This document shows, one piece after another, positions 18,527 to 28,820 of a DNA stretch of 64,000 bases; the first letter of the stretch is position 1, and each line of letters opens with the position of its first letter. Source of the DNA: Nitrososphaerota archaeon (lineage in GTDB: Archaea > Thermoproteota > Nitrososphaeria > Conexivisphaerales > UBA164); NCBI GenBank assembly GCA_009903795.1, contig WYER01000012.1, positions 40,549-104,548 on the forward strand, given 5' to 3'. Below the pieces are notes generated by a model. That model was not told the origin of the DNA. It made no database searches and saw nothing but the letters and a program-made list of their open reading frames with translations. Position numbers and translations under genes: made by a program.

Positions 18527-19156
18527 CATCACAAACCTTGTTTATTTATAGAATTTTATCTTCTATATACTTTATTTTTATCGTTTGAAACGTCATCCAT
18601 TACAATAGATCAAAACTTGATTTTATAGTGAATTCATCGCATTAACAACTTTATGAGCGTTTTCCCTTAAATAGCTTTGGTAAAGCAGGTTAATCAAAAT
18701 ACGTTGACCTCCCGGATTCACTCAATTTTTGTGATCAATTGTAAAGGACGCAGTTACAAAATGATACGTTAATTACTTTTTAGCTTTATTCTGTTAACTC
18801 TAGACTTTATGGTCACAAGACATTTTGTACTACAACTCAATCGTAACGATAACAGTTTTGGATATGTCTACATCATTCATTTTCATGCCCTCTTTGTTGT
18901 AATCATAATACATTGTTATGAAGTACTGCTTCAGGTTTTTCTTATAACCCATCGCATAGTTTAAAAAGAGTTATCATAAATTTTTCATCTCTTATTAACT
19001 CATAATACGCTTTGCCGTTATTAGATCGTAGGATTGTGTATTATTTCTCATAAATGCTGAAACGACATTTTGCATCAAAAAGTTTTGAACTACTAGCTAA
19101 GGGCGAGTAGTTCATTAGGTTAAATTATAAAAACCTCATTCTTATTATTAACTAAC

Positions 19157-20164
19157 ATGTTATTTATAATAGGTTTAGGTGTGGATCCAAAAAACACAGC
19201 TCCTATTTTTATAAACTATGCCTCTTCAATTTGCGAAAAAAGCTATTTTGATAATTATACTACATTTGTAAAAAACAGTGATTTAGTTTGGATAGAAAAA
19301 AAACTAAACGCAGTTCCCGTTAGCAGGGAAAAACTAGAAGATGTAGAACATTTTATTGAAGAAGCAAAAAACAAAAACGTCTGTTTGTATGTTTATGGTG
19401 ATCCATACATAGCTACGACTCATCAGGCTTTAAAAGTTTATGCAATAGAAAATAACATCGACGTAAAAACAGTTTATTCTTCAAGTTTTATAAATGTGAT
19501 TTTTGGAGAAACCGGACTGCATATTTATAAAATAGGATTTGTCGGGTCTATAATAAAAGATGACATAAATTCTAGAAATTATGTATATAAACAAGTAGGC
19601 GCGTCTTTGGAATTAAAAAAACACTCAATAATCATTCCTTCAGGGTATGAAGGTAACGTTAGATACCTTTTACATGAACTAAAACAAGCCGAAATTAACT
19701 TTAAGGAAGAAGTTTTTACTGACTACCGTTTTATTCTCCTTGTTAGCAGAGCCGGCACAGAAGAAGAGAAAATTTTAGGTGGTAAACTTTCTGAATTGCT
19801 AGAAAGTGAAATAGAACTCAAAGAACCATTTACGCTAATAGTACCTGGAACGTTACATTTTACCGAAGAAGAGGTTCTTAAAAAGGTTTATAAAATTTTA
19901 CCTTCTCAAAACATTAAGCCTTCTACTTTAGAAATAAGGACTCAAAAAATTATTGAGAAATGCAAAATTGCGATAAAAAACGCAGAACAAGACTCGATAA
20001 TAAAAAATTATAAGGATGTTTTTGAAAATGCCTTTTTATACATAAAAGATGCAGAAGAAGCGCAACATAAAGGAGATCTAGTAACAGCACTAATGCAAGC
20101 TGCATACGCTGAGGGCCTTATTGATGCTCTAAGGTTTTTAGGCGAAAAGATAAGATGGGAATAA
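19157..20164 (+). CDS. dphB: Diphthine synthase fused to C-terminal DUF357-like domain
   Basis: MLFIIGLGVDPKN, YGDPYIATTHQ, GETGLHIYKIG; C-terminal AEEAQHKGDLVTALMQAAYAEGLIDALRFLG. Confidence 0.88.
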   Translation: MLFIIGLGVDPKNTAPIFINYASSICEKSYFDNYTTFVKNSDLVWIEKKLNAVPVSREKLEDVEHFIEEAKNKNVCLYVYGDPYIATTHQALKVYAIENNIDVKTVYSSSFINVIFGETGLHIYKIGFVGSIIKDDINSRNYVYKQVGASLELKKHSIIIPSGYEGNVRYLLHELKQAEINFKEEVFTDYRFILLVSRAGTEEEKILGGKLSELLESEIELKEPFTLIVPGTLHFTEEEVLKKVYKILPSQNIKPSTLEIRTQKIIEKCKIAIKNAEQDSIIKNYKDVFENAFLYIKDAEEAQHKGDLVTALMQAAYAEGLIDALRFLGEKIRWE

Positions 20165-20244
20165 AACGGTTTTGCTCTACGTACATGCAAGTACGCATAA
20201 ACATACCTATAATATGATGCGTTCCTCCATCTTCAGTACTCCCA

Positions 20245-20274
20245 CGAGTATAAAATTTCCGAGTATAAAATTTC
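20245..20274. repeat. Perfect tandem duplication of CGAGTATAAAATTTC
   Basis: Two adjacent identical 15-mers. Confidence 0.9.
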
Positions 20275-20404
20275 ATTCTTTGGTTAAAGAACACGTAAGA
20301 CGTAGTTCAACATATTTAGAAATTTCTAAGCTTTACTACACCACGAATGAACAAAGCTATGCTATATACGAAAACCTCAAAATTAGGATTGTAGTAAATC
20401 AGCA

Positions 20405-20818
20405 TTAATCAATAAATATTTTAAGTTCCCCATGCGCACCAGTTCTTAGGATCGCAACAATCTCGCGCGGCAGATCTATGGCAGCAGCTGAACTTCTTAT
20501 TGCCAACGTTCTATTAGACAAAAATTCGCTTTTTCTTATTACTATATCTGTTGGATGAGACAACGAAAGACCCTCGTGTCCATAACCAAAAAAGGAAAAA
20601 CTAAAACCCCCAACGGTAATCAAGAAATCGATTCTACTATTATTTTTTCTAATTTTATTCTTCATTTCATCCGGAAGGTCATAAACGCTAGCTGAACTAT
20701 TAACTCCGATTATACAGTCGCCCCTTAAAGTTAGATGCGGTTCCTTAGTTATTTCTAAGGTTGTTTTATGTCTTGCTGTAATATTTGGATGACCTTGAAA
20801 TTTAACTATGTATTCCAT
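20405..20818 (-). CDS. DUF371 family protein
   Basis: FQGHPNITARHKTTLEITKEPHLTLRGDCIIGV; C-terminal SSAAAIDLPREIVAILR. Confidence 0.82.
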   Translation of the reverse strand: MEYIVKFQGHPNITARHKTTLEITKEPHLTLRGDCIIGVNSSASVYDLPDEMKNKIRKNNSRIDFLITVGGFSFSFFGYGHEGLSLSHPTDIVIRKSEFLSNRTLAIRSSAAAIDLPREIVAILRTGAHGELKIFID

Positions 20819-20820
20819 TT

Positions 20821-21684
20821 TTAAGCATTAAAAAGTAGATCTGTAAGATCTAAAAGCATTTTATGGTATTCATTTTGTGGAAACTCTTTTAAATATTTAA
20901 TTGCGTCATTATAACTTTTTTCTACAATTTCATTTAAAGATTTTTGTTCCTCGGGTTTTAGTTTGTTTATAAGCTCATTAAAGAGATGTTTTTTGTCCTT
21001 AATATCGTCTTTTATTTGGTATATGATTCCTAAATTTTCTCCGAAATAGTAGGCTTTTTCTGTAAATTGTGGTGACTTAGAAAGAAGCGCTCCAAGCTTA
21101 GCCGCAGCTCCAAACAACGAAGCCGTCTTATAGTTTATAACGCGAAGATACTCTTTTAAGCTAATGTTTTCTTTATTGTTAAAAAGGCTTAACTCTTCTA
21201 ATTCGCCCTCGCTCATTTTTATGCTTGTCTTAGCCAGTGTATCAATAACCTCAGGTATCTTATACTGATTTATTAAATCTATAACAATTCCAAATATATA
21301 GTCAGTAACTAAAAGTGCATTTTCGTATCCATAAATTTTATAAAAAGGAACACGACTCCTTCTAATTTCTTCTTTATCTATAAAATCGTCGTGAATTAAG
21401 GAAAGATTGTGCATAAGCTCAATCGAAAAACTTGCATAAGAAACATCAAAACGCTCTCCAAGATTTTTATTAATTAAAACTAATATAAGAGGTCTAAGCC
21501 GTTTTCCGCCACCAACTGCATAATTAATCATTTTAATTAAAATTTCGTTATCATAAGAGTCTAAAACCCTCTTAAATTCTTCATCAAAATTAGGCATAAC
21601 GTTAGAAATCATTTCGTTAAAAACGGCCTCAATCTGCATGCTTTTGCACCTGATCAAAGAAAGCAAAAACGTATTTTTAAGCAT
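20821..21684 (-). CDS. Polyprenyl (geranylgeranyl) diphosphate synthase
   Basis: GGGKRLRPLI, SLIHDDFIDKEEIRR, YQIKDDIKD. Confidence 0.92.
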   Translation of the reverse strand: MLKNTFLLSLIRCKSMQIEAVFNEMISNVMPNFDEEFKRVLDSYDNEILIKMINYAVGGGKRLRPLILVLINKNLGERFDVSYASFSIELMHNLSLIHDDFIDKEEIRRSRVPFYKIYGYENALLVTDYIFGIVIDLINQYKIPEVIDTLAKTSIKMSEGELEELSLFNNKENISLKEYLRVINYKTASLFGAAAKLGALLSKSPQFTEKAYYFGENLGIIYQIKDDIKDKKHLFNELINKLKPEEQKSLNEIVEKSYNDAIKYLKEFPQNEYHKMLLDLTDLLFNA

Positions 21685-22284
21685 TATAATTATTTTTAAA
21701 TTGCTTTTTTATTAAAAAAATCATTTCACACTTTAGCTTAAGTAAAGATTGACCGATCAACACTTTCCATATTTTTATTTCATACACCCAATGCCCCACA
21801 GTGGATTGGTTATCCCTTTCGTATTTATTCCTAAAGGCCAATGTTTTCTGTGGATAACAATTGTGTTTTATTACTAAGTATATTAAGTATATTTATATGT
21901 AGTTTACCTTTTACCTATTTTGCAATAAATGTTCCAGATAGCATGCGCATGAGTTTGGTTGTTAACTTTAATAATAACCTTTCATTGTTTTTAATCTCAA
22001 ATTTTTACCTTAATTCTTTAATTGCGCTGTCTTCAAAATTTCATTTACGCTCAACAAATCTGCTGAATTATGCTGCAAAATCTTTTGTGCTTCAACAGTA
22101 TTTTTGTTATTCATCCTTCCTTTCTGATTTATTTACTTGCTCGTCATTAAGCGCACTATATCTTTTCATTATATTTATCCATAATACACTCATCCGTGTT
22201 TTTGGGATGAAATAATTTTTAAAATGAGATATAACGAAGCAAAATATAGTTAAAGCTAAATTAACCTGTAAATAAATAATACTT

Positions 22285-22620
22285 ATGCTTTCAAAAGAAA
22301 AAAGGGCTTTGGTTGCTGAAATCATGCGGAGAGGGGGTACTCTATTAGCTGAACCATGTCCTAAATGTGGGGGTATAATGCTTAGGTATAAAGGGAAGAC
22401 ATTTTGTCCAAACTGTGACAATATAGAAAATATAGAAGAACTTGAGGGTAGAAGCGAAACAAAACTAACAGACCTTCAAGAAATAGACGATCTGCTTTTA
22501 CGCAGACTTTTAAACGTTCTTAAGCAACAGCCAGATGATGAAAAAACTTCAATCATAATTCTAAATTATATAAATGCCTTGAAAACTTTGAGGGAAATGA
22601 AAAATAAAAATGAAAGTTGA
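22285..22620 (+). CDS. Zn-ribbon protein, Sjogren's/scleroderma autoantigen 1 family
   Basis: RGGTLLAEPCPKCGGIMLRYKGKTFCPNC. Confidence 0.82.
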   Translation: MLSKEKRALVAEIMRRGGTLLAEPCPKCGGIMLRYKGKTFCPNCDNIENIEELEGRSETKLTDLQEIDDLLLRRLLNVLKQQPDDEKTSIIILNYINALKTLREMKNKNES

Positions 22621-23155
22621 AATATTAAGGCTTTTTCACAGATCGAAAAGGGATAAAAGGGTAACCACTCATTGCGGGCTTGTAGGAAGAGCCTTTGGCG
22701 CCTCGGGCATGTATGTTTACGGTGATAGAGATGAAAAAGTTTTATTATCAATAAAAAAAGTAAATGAAAAATGGGGGGGCGATTTTTTTGTAGAATTCGT
22801 TGATAGCTGGAAAGACCTTATTAAAAAATCAAAGGAAGATGGCAAAAGCATAATAAATCTTACAATGTACGGTATTCCATTACCAGAGGTTTTAGAAGAA
22901 ATACAAAGCGCAAATAAGGACATTTTAGTTATAATAGGCTCTGAAAAAGTACCTCTAGAGGTATACCTTCTTTCTGACTATAACATATCCATAGGGAATC
23001 AGCCTCATTCAGAAATAGCAGCATTAGCAATTTTTTTGGATCGTATTTTTAATGGTTCTGAATTTTACAGAGAATTTAAAGATGCAAAGTTAAAGATCGT
23101 GCCGCAGGAAAAGGGCAAAAAGATAATTCAGCTAAAAAACAGCGATTTTAAATAG
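22610..23155 (+). CDS. trm56: tRNA (cytidine(56)-2'-O)-methyltransferase
   Basis: RDKRVTTHCGLVGRAFGA, LTMYGIPLPE, IIGSEKVPLEVYLLSDYNISIGNQPHSEIAALAIFLDR. Confidence 0.9.
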   Translation: MKVEILRLFHRSKRDKRVTTHCGLVGRAFGASGMYVYGDRDEKVLLSIKKVNEKWGGDFFVEFVDSWKDLIKKSKEDGKSIINLTMYGIPLPEVLEEIQSANKDILVIIGSEKVPLEVYLLSDYNISIGNQPHSEIAALAIFLDRIFNGSEFYREFKDAKLKIVPQEKGKKIIQLKNSDFK

Positions 23156-24279
23156 CTAAGAACGACGGACGGTATAGCTTCCGCAACCTTCAATGCTAAC
23201 AATGGGTCCCCCAATATTTTTTTTATAAATTTTGAATGAAAATCAAATTCATCGCCACTGAAACTAACATCATTCTTATGTAAAACCTCTACAATTTTAT
23301 ATATCGCTGAGTCGTTTAACGCATCGTAGACATCTTTTATTTTAACCTGATTTATGAGATCTTTCCCGGGCCCTCGCTCGTAGTATTCTTCATTATACTT
23401 ACCAAGAGCATCTTCCGCAACCAGTTTTCCAGCGATTTTTCCTCCAATTCCTCCAAAAATTATACCCCCTCCAGTAGTAGGTTTGGTTTGTCCTCCTGCG
23501 TCCCCTATAAGAGCGTAATCGTTTGTGTTATTTTTAAACACGGGCCCTCCGTTTATTAAATACGAACTCATGATTTTTATTGGTTCACCGTTTAAATTAA
23601 GATTATTAAGGATCTTTTTAGCAACTAACAGTGCAACGTCCGCGCTTCCTGGGGCTCCAACTTTAGCAAGTCCCTCGTCATATGGTATGTACCAGCCAAA
23701 CATTTGCGGCATTAGCTCTTTATTTATGTATATTGCAACACCATCATAATTTCCGTTCTTTAAAGCAAACAAAAACTGGGTGGCTAGAATTTTTCCTTCT
23801 TTTTTAGGATAATGAGCATTTCCCCCCGCGTTAATAACATATTTAGCTGATAGCTTTTTACCTTTTACGTAAACTAAATTTACGTTATTTTCTTTCTTAT
23901 AAAACGCATAAGATCCTAAAACTATATCAGAACCTTCTTTTATAGCAAGGCTTGCAAGTTTTTTATCTAAAAGCTGTCTATCTATTTCAACCAAATTGCT
24001 CTTTTTAAAAGAAAAATCAAAAGATCGACCTTTTACTATTAAAACTCCTTTATCTATTTTCTTCTTAATGACACTGTAGTCATCGATCAAATTTTTTAAT
24101 CCGCTTGTGCTTACGAGTCCGCCGCAGTGTTCAGGAATTCCAACTTCTGTATCCTTTTCTACGATCAAGACGCTTTTTCCGGCGCGAGCGGCTTCTGCGG
24201 CAGCAAGTGAACCTGCTGGGCCCGCGCCGATCACTATAACTTCATAGTTATAAGATGGAGCCACATTACATAAGTTCAT
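23128..24279 (-). CDS. Geranylgeranyl reductase family flavoprotein
   Basis: VIGAGPAGSLAAAEAARAGKSVLIVEK, EHCGGLVS, LIGDAGGQTKPTTGGGI. Confidence 0.9.
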   Translation of the reverse strand: MNLCNVAPSYNYEVIVIGAGPAGSLAAAEAARAGKSVLIVEKDTEVGIPEHCGGLVSTSGLKNLIDDYSVIKKKIDKGVLIVKGRSFDFSFKKSNLVEIDRQLLDKKLASLAIKEGSDIVLGSYAFYKKENNVNLVYVKGKKLSAKYVINAGGNAHYPKKEGKILATQFLFALKNGNYDGVAIYINKELMPQMFGWYIPYDEGLAKVGAPGSADVALLVAKKILNNLNLNGEPIKIMSSYLINGGPVFKNNTNDYALIGDAGGQTKPTTGGGIIFGGIGGKIAGKLVAEDALGKYNEEYYERGPGKDLINQVKIKDVYDALNDSAIYKIVEVLHKNDVSFSGDEFDFHSKFIKKILGDPLLALKVAEAIPSVVLSYLKSLFFS

Positions 24280-24318
24280 AGTCAGATTTATAAATATCGT
24301 GCATATTAACGAAAGCGG

Positions 24319-24822
24319 ATGTCTTCACAAACCCAGGTTAGGGCAATAATTAGGATGGCTGGGAGGGACCTTAACGGTAATAAACCATTACTTGCTGCTT
24401 TAAGGGATATTAAAGGTCTAAATTTTACTTTAGCTTTAGCTATAATAAGGGCACTTCGGCTTGATCCATTTATAAGATTAGGAAGGCTTAGTGATTCTCA
24501 ACTTCAAACTCTTGAAAAAGCAATAATGAACCCTAAATCTCTCAACCTTCCAGGATGGTTGTTAAACAGGAGGAAGGATATAGAAACCGGACAGGACTTA
24601 CATTTGCTTGAAAGTGATCTGATGCTAAAGATAAAAGAAGATATCGAAAGAGAAAAACTCATAAACAGTTGGCGTGGATTTAGGCATTCGCTTGGCTTGA
24701 AAGTCAGAGGACAAAGGACACGTACAACTGGTAGGAAAGGCCTTACTGTTGGCGTTAGAAAGAAAGCCGCTCAACAGCCAGCTCAGCAGGCAGCGCGTGA
24801 AAAAGAAAAGGAGGGAAAGTAA
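24319..24822 (+). CDS. rps13: Ribosomal protein uS13
   Basis: Archaeal S13 with SWRGFRHSLGLKVRGQRTRTTGRKG. Confidence 0.95.
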   Translation: MSSQTQVRAIIRMAGRDLNGNKPLLAALRDIKGLNFTLALAIIRALRLDPFIRLGRLSDSQLQTLEKAIMNPKSLNLPGWLLNRRKDIETGQDLHLLESDLMLKIKEDIEREKLINSWRGFRHSLGLKVRGQRTRTTGRKGLTVGVRKKAAQQPAQQAAREKEKEGK

Positions 24823-25299
24823 ATGGGAGATCCTAAAAAACCTAAGAAAACTTTTACTACCCCGCGGAATCCATGGGATAAGGCAACTTTACAGCAAGAA
24901 CTGATGCTAATAGGAGAATATGGGTTAAAAAACAAGAAAGAATTATGGAAAGCTGCAACCATAATCTCAAATATACGTAGACAGGCCAGAATGCTTTTAG
25001 GCACTCCTGAAGAGATAAGGAAGACTAGAGAAAAAATGCTAATAAACAGGCTTTATGAAATGGGTCTGTTAGAAGAAAATGAGCTTAACTTAGATAGTAT
25101 ACTTAATCTAACGGTAAAGGATTTATTAGAAAGAAGACTGCAGACAATGGTTTTTAAGAAAGGTCTAGCCAAAACAATACATCATGCTAGACAGATTGTA
25201 ACACATAAAAAGATAATGGTAGGAGATAGAATAATAAACAAGCCAAGTTATCTGGTTAGTAGGAAAGAGGAAGGTCTTATTAAGGTGAAAGAGGTATGA
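24823..25299 (+). CDS. rps4: Ribosomal protein uS4
   Basis: [35 protein letters not shown]4-domain region. Confidence 0.95.
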   Translation: MGDPKKPKKTFTTPRNPWDKATLQQELMLIGEYGLKNKKELWKAATIISNIRRQARMLLGTPEEIRKTREKMLINRLYEMGLLEENELNLDSILNLTVKDLLERRLQTMVFKKGLAKTIHHARQIVTHKKIMVGDRIINKPSYLVSRKEEGLIKVKEV

Positions 25300-25763
25300 G
25301 TGAAGAAAAAACATCTAAAGAAAAAACGGTTAAAAAAGAAGAGATGCAAGCCCAAACTGCATCACAGGGTGTACAGCAAGAAGATAGATGGGGCATAGCA
25401 CACATTTATAGTAGCTTTAATAACACTATAGTACACATTACAGATCTTTCAGGAGCTGAAACCATTGCGTTTAGCAGCGGTGGGCAGCACGTAAAAGCTG
25501 ATAGGCTAGAAGGTTCACCTTATGCGGCTATGAAGGCAGCGTCAGCTGCTGCAGCAGTTGCTAAGGAAAAGGGTATAACTGCGCTTCATATTTATGTTCG
25601 CGGCGAAGGAGGGACAGGTTCAAAAACGCCCGGTCCAGGAGCGCAGGCTGCAATCAGGGCTTTAGTTAGAGCTGGATTTAAAATTGGAAGGATCGAAGAC
25701 GTAACACCTATTCCACATGATAGTACAAGACCTCCAGGTGGCAGAAGAGGAAGGAGAACGTAA
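25296..25763 (+). CDS. rps11: Ribosomal protein uS11
   Basis: [22 protein letters not shown]...[17 protein letters not shown]. Confidence 0.97.
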   Translation: MSEEKTSKEKTVKKEEMQAQTASQGVQQEDRWGIAHIYSSFNNTIVHITDLSGAETIAFSSGGQHVKADRLEGSPYAAMKAASAAAAVAKEKGITALHIYVRGEGGTGSKTPGPGAQAAIRALVRAGFKIGRIEDVTPIPHDSTRPPGGRRGRRT

Positions 25764-26531
25764 ATGACGGTCGAAGTTCTAGAAAAAGACAAATTAAATC
25801 TAACGATTAAAATTGAAGGTTATCCCTTAGATCTTATTAACGGTTTAAGAAGATATGCTATGTCAGAGGTTCCAACTCTTGCGGTTGAAGACGTAGTAAT
25901 TATCGAAAACAGTTCGCTTGTTTATGATGAAATTATAGCCCATCGCTTGGGCTTAGTGCCTCTCAAAACACCTAAAAAATATTTAGAAATGAAAGATGCT
26001 CAGCTGATGTTAGTTCTCGATGCCAGTGCAAATGATTCGGTAAGAACCGTTTACTCAGGAGATTTAGTACCAGTAGAAGACAAAGAAGTAAAACCAGTAT
26101 CTAACGAAATACCCATACTAAAATTGGCGCCAAAACAGAACATAAAGCTTGAAGCTTATGCAAAGCTTGGAAAAGGTAAAAAGCACAGCAAATATAGCCC
26201 AACTTCAAAATCCATAGTTAAACCAACTCCAGTAATAAACATAATTAACCCAAAAACCGATAGTGCAAAACAAATAGTAGATTCTTGTCCGAGAAATGTT
26301 TTTGAGATAATAAACGGAAACCTTGTGGCTAAAAACCCATACGCTTGTACTTTTTGCGAAGAATGTCTCAAGGTTGACAGAAAAAATCTAGAAATTTCAG
26401 AAAAGCCAGGAAGTTACATTTTAAGTATTGAGAGTATAGGGCAGCTTGAAGCAAAAGACATAATCCTCGAAAGCGTAAATTTAATAATTAAAGATTTAGA
26501 TGAGTTTAATAAGAGGTTAGAGGCTTTATGA
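25764..26531 (+). CDS. rpoD: RNA polymerase subunit D with ferredoxin-like cysteines
   Basis: INGLRRYAMSEVPTLAVEDV; DSCPRNVF...YACTFCEECLKVDR. Confidence 0.95.
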   Translation: MTVEVLEKDKLNLTIKIEGYPLDLINGLRRYAMSEVPTLAVEDVVIIENSSLVYDEIIAHRLGLVPLKTPKKYLEMKDAQLMLVLDASANDSVRTVYSGDLVPVEDKEVKPVSNEIPILKLAPKQNIKLEAYAKLGKGKKHSKYSPTSKSIVKPTPVINIINPKTDSAKQIVDSCPRNVFEIINGNLVAKNPYACTFCEECLKVDRKNLEISEKPGSYILSIESIGQLEAKDIILESVNLIIKDLDEFNKRLEAL

Positions 26532-26866
26532 TGGAAAGAATGAAAACTTTAAAAATAATTAAAAAAGCTTATAGAGAAACAGGAAGAGCTTTATGGAGGG
26601 CGGTGTATAAAGCGGGAGTAAAAAACGCTTCAAAACATGTTGTTAACGTTTCTAAGTTAAACAGACTTGTCCCAGAAAACGCTTACGTTGTAGTATTAGG
26701 TAAAGTTCTCGGTGGGGGATCTTTAACTAAAAAAATTCATGTGGGGGCCTTCTCATATTCAAAGGCAGGCAGAGAAAAAATAAATAAAGCGGGCGGTGAA
26801 GCATTGCTAATTGATCAATTTATTGAAAAGTATAAAGATCAGGGTGGTATAATAATTGTCAAATAA
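26528..26866 (+). CDS. rpl18e: Ribosomal protein eL18
   Basis: VVVLGKVLGGGSLTKKIHVGAFSYSKAGREKI; operon position. Confidence 0.93.
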   Translation: MMERMKTLKIIKKAYRETGRALWRAVYKAGVKNASKHVVNVSKLNRLVPENAYVVVLGKVLGGGSLTKKIHVGAFSYSKAGREKINKAGGEALLIDQFIEKYKDQGGIIIVK

Positions 26867-27305
26867 TGAGACAATTTATATAGATGGATCTGGGCTAATA
26901 ATAGGCAGACTTGCTAGTAAAATAGCTAAACTGTTGCTCGAAGGAAAAAAGGTTTATGTCGTTAATGCAGAAAAGATTTTGATTTCAGGCAATAGGCGTT
27001 CAATTATTGAAGAATGGAAAAGAAAGCTTGAAATAAAAAGCATTATAAATCCCAGGCACAATCCGATACACTATAGAAGACCTGATAGGATTTTTAGAAG
27101 AGTTGTAAGAGGAATGCTTCCTTATAGAAAACCCAAAGGCAGAACAGCATACAAAAACTTAACAGTAGTTCACGGAATTCCTGAGCAGTTTAAATCTGTT
27201 AAGTTTTATAAACCAGAGGAGGCAATAGCAAAAGGCTTACCAACAGATTATATAATGCTAGGAGAACTAGCTAAAGAGTTAGGGTGGAATGGAAATGTCA
27301 ACTAA
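26856..27305 (+). CDS. rpl13: Ribosomal protein uL13
   Basis: IDGSGLIIGRLASKIAKLLLEGKKVYVVNAEKILISGNR; FRRVVRGMLPYRKPKG. Confidence 0.95.
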   Translation: MSNNETIYIDGSGLIIGRLASKIAKLLLEGKKVYVVNAEKILISGNRRSIIEEWKRKLEIKSIINPRHNPIHYRRPDRIFRRVVRGMLPYRKPKGRTAYKNLTVVHGIPEQFKSVKFYKPEEAIAKGLPTDYIMLGELAKELGWNGNVN

Positions 27306-27708
27306 AGCAAAATTAGTAAAGATATACTCAGGATCAAGGAAAAAAGCAAAAGCTTTTGTAATGATTGAGCCCGGAACAGGCATAATAAGGTATAACGGAA
27401 TGCTTTTGGAGACGCTTCCTGAGCATATTCAGTCTATAGTAAGCATACCGATAAAGTTAATTGGCGATAAAAGGTTTTCAGTTAACATAAGGATCAAAAC
27501 AAAAGGCGGGGGGGTTATAGGACAAGCATATGCTGCAGCTATCGCTATTTCAAGAGCTGTAGTAGACTATTTTAAAGATGAAAAAGATTTAAAAGAAAAA
27601 ATACTTAGCTACGATCGTCATTTGCTTATTGGAGATAGTAGACAGAAAGAACCTAAAAAGTTTGGCGGACCTGGCGCTAGAAGAAGAGAACAGAAATCAT
27701 ACAGATAA
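27289..27708 (+). CDS. rps9: Ribosomal protein uS9
   Basis: SGSRKKAKAFVMIEPGTGIIRYNG; C-terminal RQKEPKKFGGPGARRREQKSYR. Confidence 0.95.
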   Translation: MEMSTKAKLVKIYSGSRKKAKAFVMIEPGTGIIRYNGMLLETLPEHIQSIVSIPIKLIGDKRFSVNIRIKTKGGGVIGQAYAAAIAISRAVVDYFKDEKDLKEKILSYDRHLLIGDSRQKEPKKFGGPGARRREQKSYR

Positions 27709-27792
27709 AAATTTCTATATTATAACAAATTATTTTATTTTAAATATAGCTTTATAAGAAACTTTAATAGGTCCTTCTTTAAAAAGGAAATC

Positions 27793-28023
27793 ATGACAAG
27801 GAAAAAAAGAAGAGTGATTAAACCATTTAAAAAAGTACTCCCTAAAATTCTTCGATGTCCAAGGTGTGGAGCTATATCTGTGATCGTAAAAAAGCAGGAT
27901 GACAAATGGGTTGCTGTCTGTGGCAACTGTGGCTTAAGATATGAAAAGCCCGTTACATCACAGGAATACATAGACATTTACAACGAATTCGTTGATGCTT
28001 TTAATGCCGGGAAGATAGGCTGA
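27793..28023 (+). CDS. Elf1-like transcription elongation factor (zinc ribbon)
   Basis: LRCPRCGAISVIVKK...VAVCGNCGLRYEKPV...DIYNEFVDAF. Confidence 0.78.
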   Translation: MTRKKRRVIKPFKKVLPKILRCPRCGAISVIVKKQDDKWVAVCGNCGLRYEKPVTSQEYIDIYNEFVDAFNAGKIG

Positions 28024-28075
28024 ACTTCAAGATACGCGTAAAATAAATATAATAGGTATCAGGTGGTATATTAGA

Positions 28076-28402
28076 ATGGAACAGATAGCAAGAATAAAAC
28101 TAGTGTCAAATAACTTAAAGGATTTAGAAAGTGTAAGTGGCGCTATAAAAGATATGGCAGAGAAGATAGGGATTAAGGTAAGTGGGCCCATACCTTTACC
28201 TACAAAAAAACTACTAGTCGTGACTAGAAAAGCGCCATCTGGAGAAGGAACGCACACTTATGATAAGTGGGAATTAAGGTTACACAGGAGGCTAATCGAA
28301 GTCCCTTATAATGACAGGGTAATGGCTCAGATAACAAAACTTAACATTCCTCAATCAGTAAGTATAGAAATTGATTTTAAGACAGCAAAAACCAAAAAGT
28401 AA
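28076..28402 (+). CDS. rps10: Ribosomal protein uS10
   Basis: GIKVSGPIPLPTKKLLVVTRKAPSGEGTHTYDKWELRLHRR. Confidence 0.95.
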   Translation: MEQIARIKLVSNNLKDLESVSGAIKDMAEKIGIKVSGPIPLPTKKLLVVTRKAPSGEGTHTYDKWELRLHRRLIEVPYNDRVMAQITKLNIPQSVSIEIDFKTAKTKK

Positions 28403-28410
28403 TTCAAAAC

Positions 28411-28782
28411 TTAAGGGTTATTACTTTTCCTTTCCTGTATTTTTAATATAGCGAGGGCGATATCGCCGTTTGTTTCCCGCAAAACTTTTTCTGCTTCATC
28501 TTTGCTCACACCAGTTTCTTTTGCAACTAAAAGAACATCATCTTCTTTTATTTCTATAGGAACTTCTTCCCTTTCAAGCGGGTTTTTTGTGAATTCCCCT
28601 CCTATAATTTCAAAACTTAATGTTCCCTGCATTTTTACGAGGTTAACTGCAGGTTTTTTTATGATGTATTCTTCTTTATCAGTCCTTATTATAACCTCTT
28701 TTACATTTTGAAGTTCTTCTATTTTTACTCCCATCTTTTCGAGCATTCTTCTCATATCCCTGTTCATTCTAAACATTTTCAA
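28411..28782 (-). CDS. nac: Nascent polypeptide-associated complex protein (NAC alpha)
   Basis: MKMFRMNRDMRRMLEKMGVKIEELQNVKEVIIRT...C-terminal UBA. Confidence 0.92.
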   Translation of the reverse strand: MKMFRMNRDMRRMLEKMGVKIEELQNVKEVIIRTDKEEYIIKKPAVNLVKMQGTLSFEIIGGEFTKNPLEREEVPIEIKEDDVLLVAKETGVSKDEAEKVLRETNGDIALAILKIQERKSNNP

Positions 28783-28820
28783 TTAATTATCAAAAACAGA
28801 TTTACTTATAAACATAGTGC

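Noticed and set aside
20172-20408. 78-aa ORF containing the 15-bp tandem repeat
   Set aside because: No family or expression signals; likely chance ORF
21841-22215. 124-aa plus-strand ORF
   Set aside because: AT-rich intergenic, no family, overlaps another spurious ORF; the opposite strand has only a 34-aa ORF (MNNKNTVEAQKILQHNSADLLSVNEILKTAQLKN) without further support
22107-22421. Minus-strand 104-aa ORF
   Set aside because: Overlaps the start of the Zn-ribbon autoantigen gene on the other strand; no family
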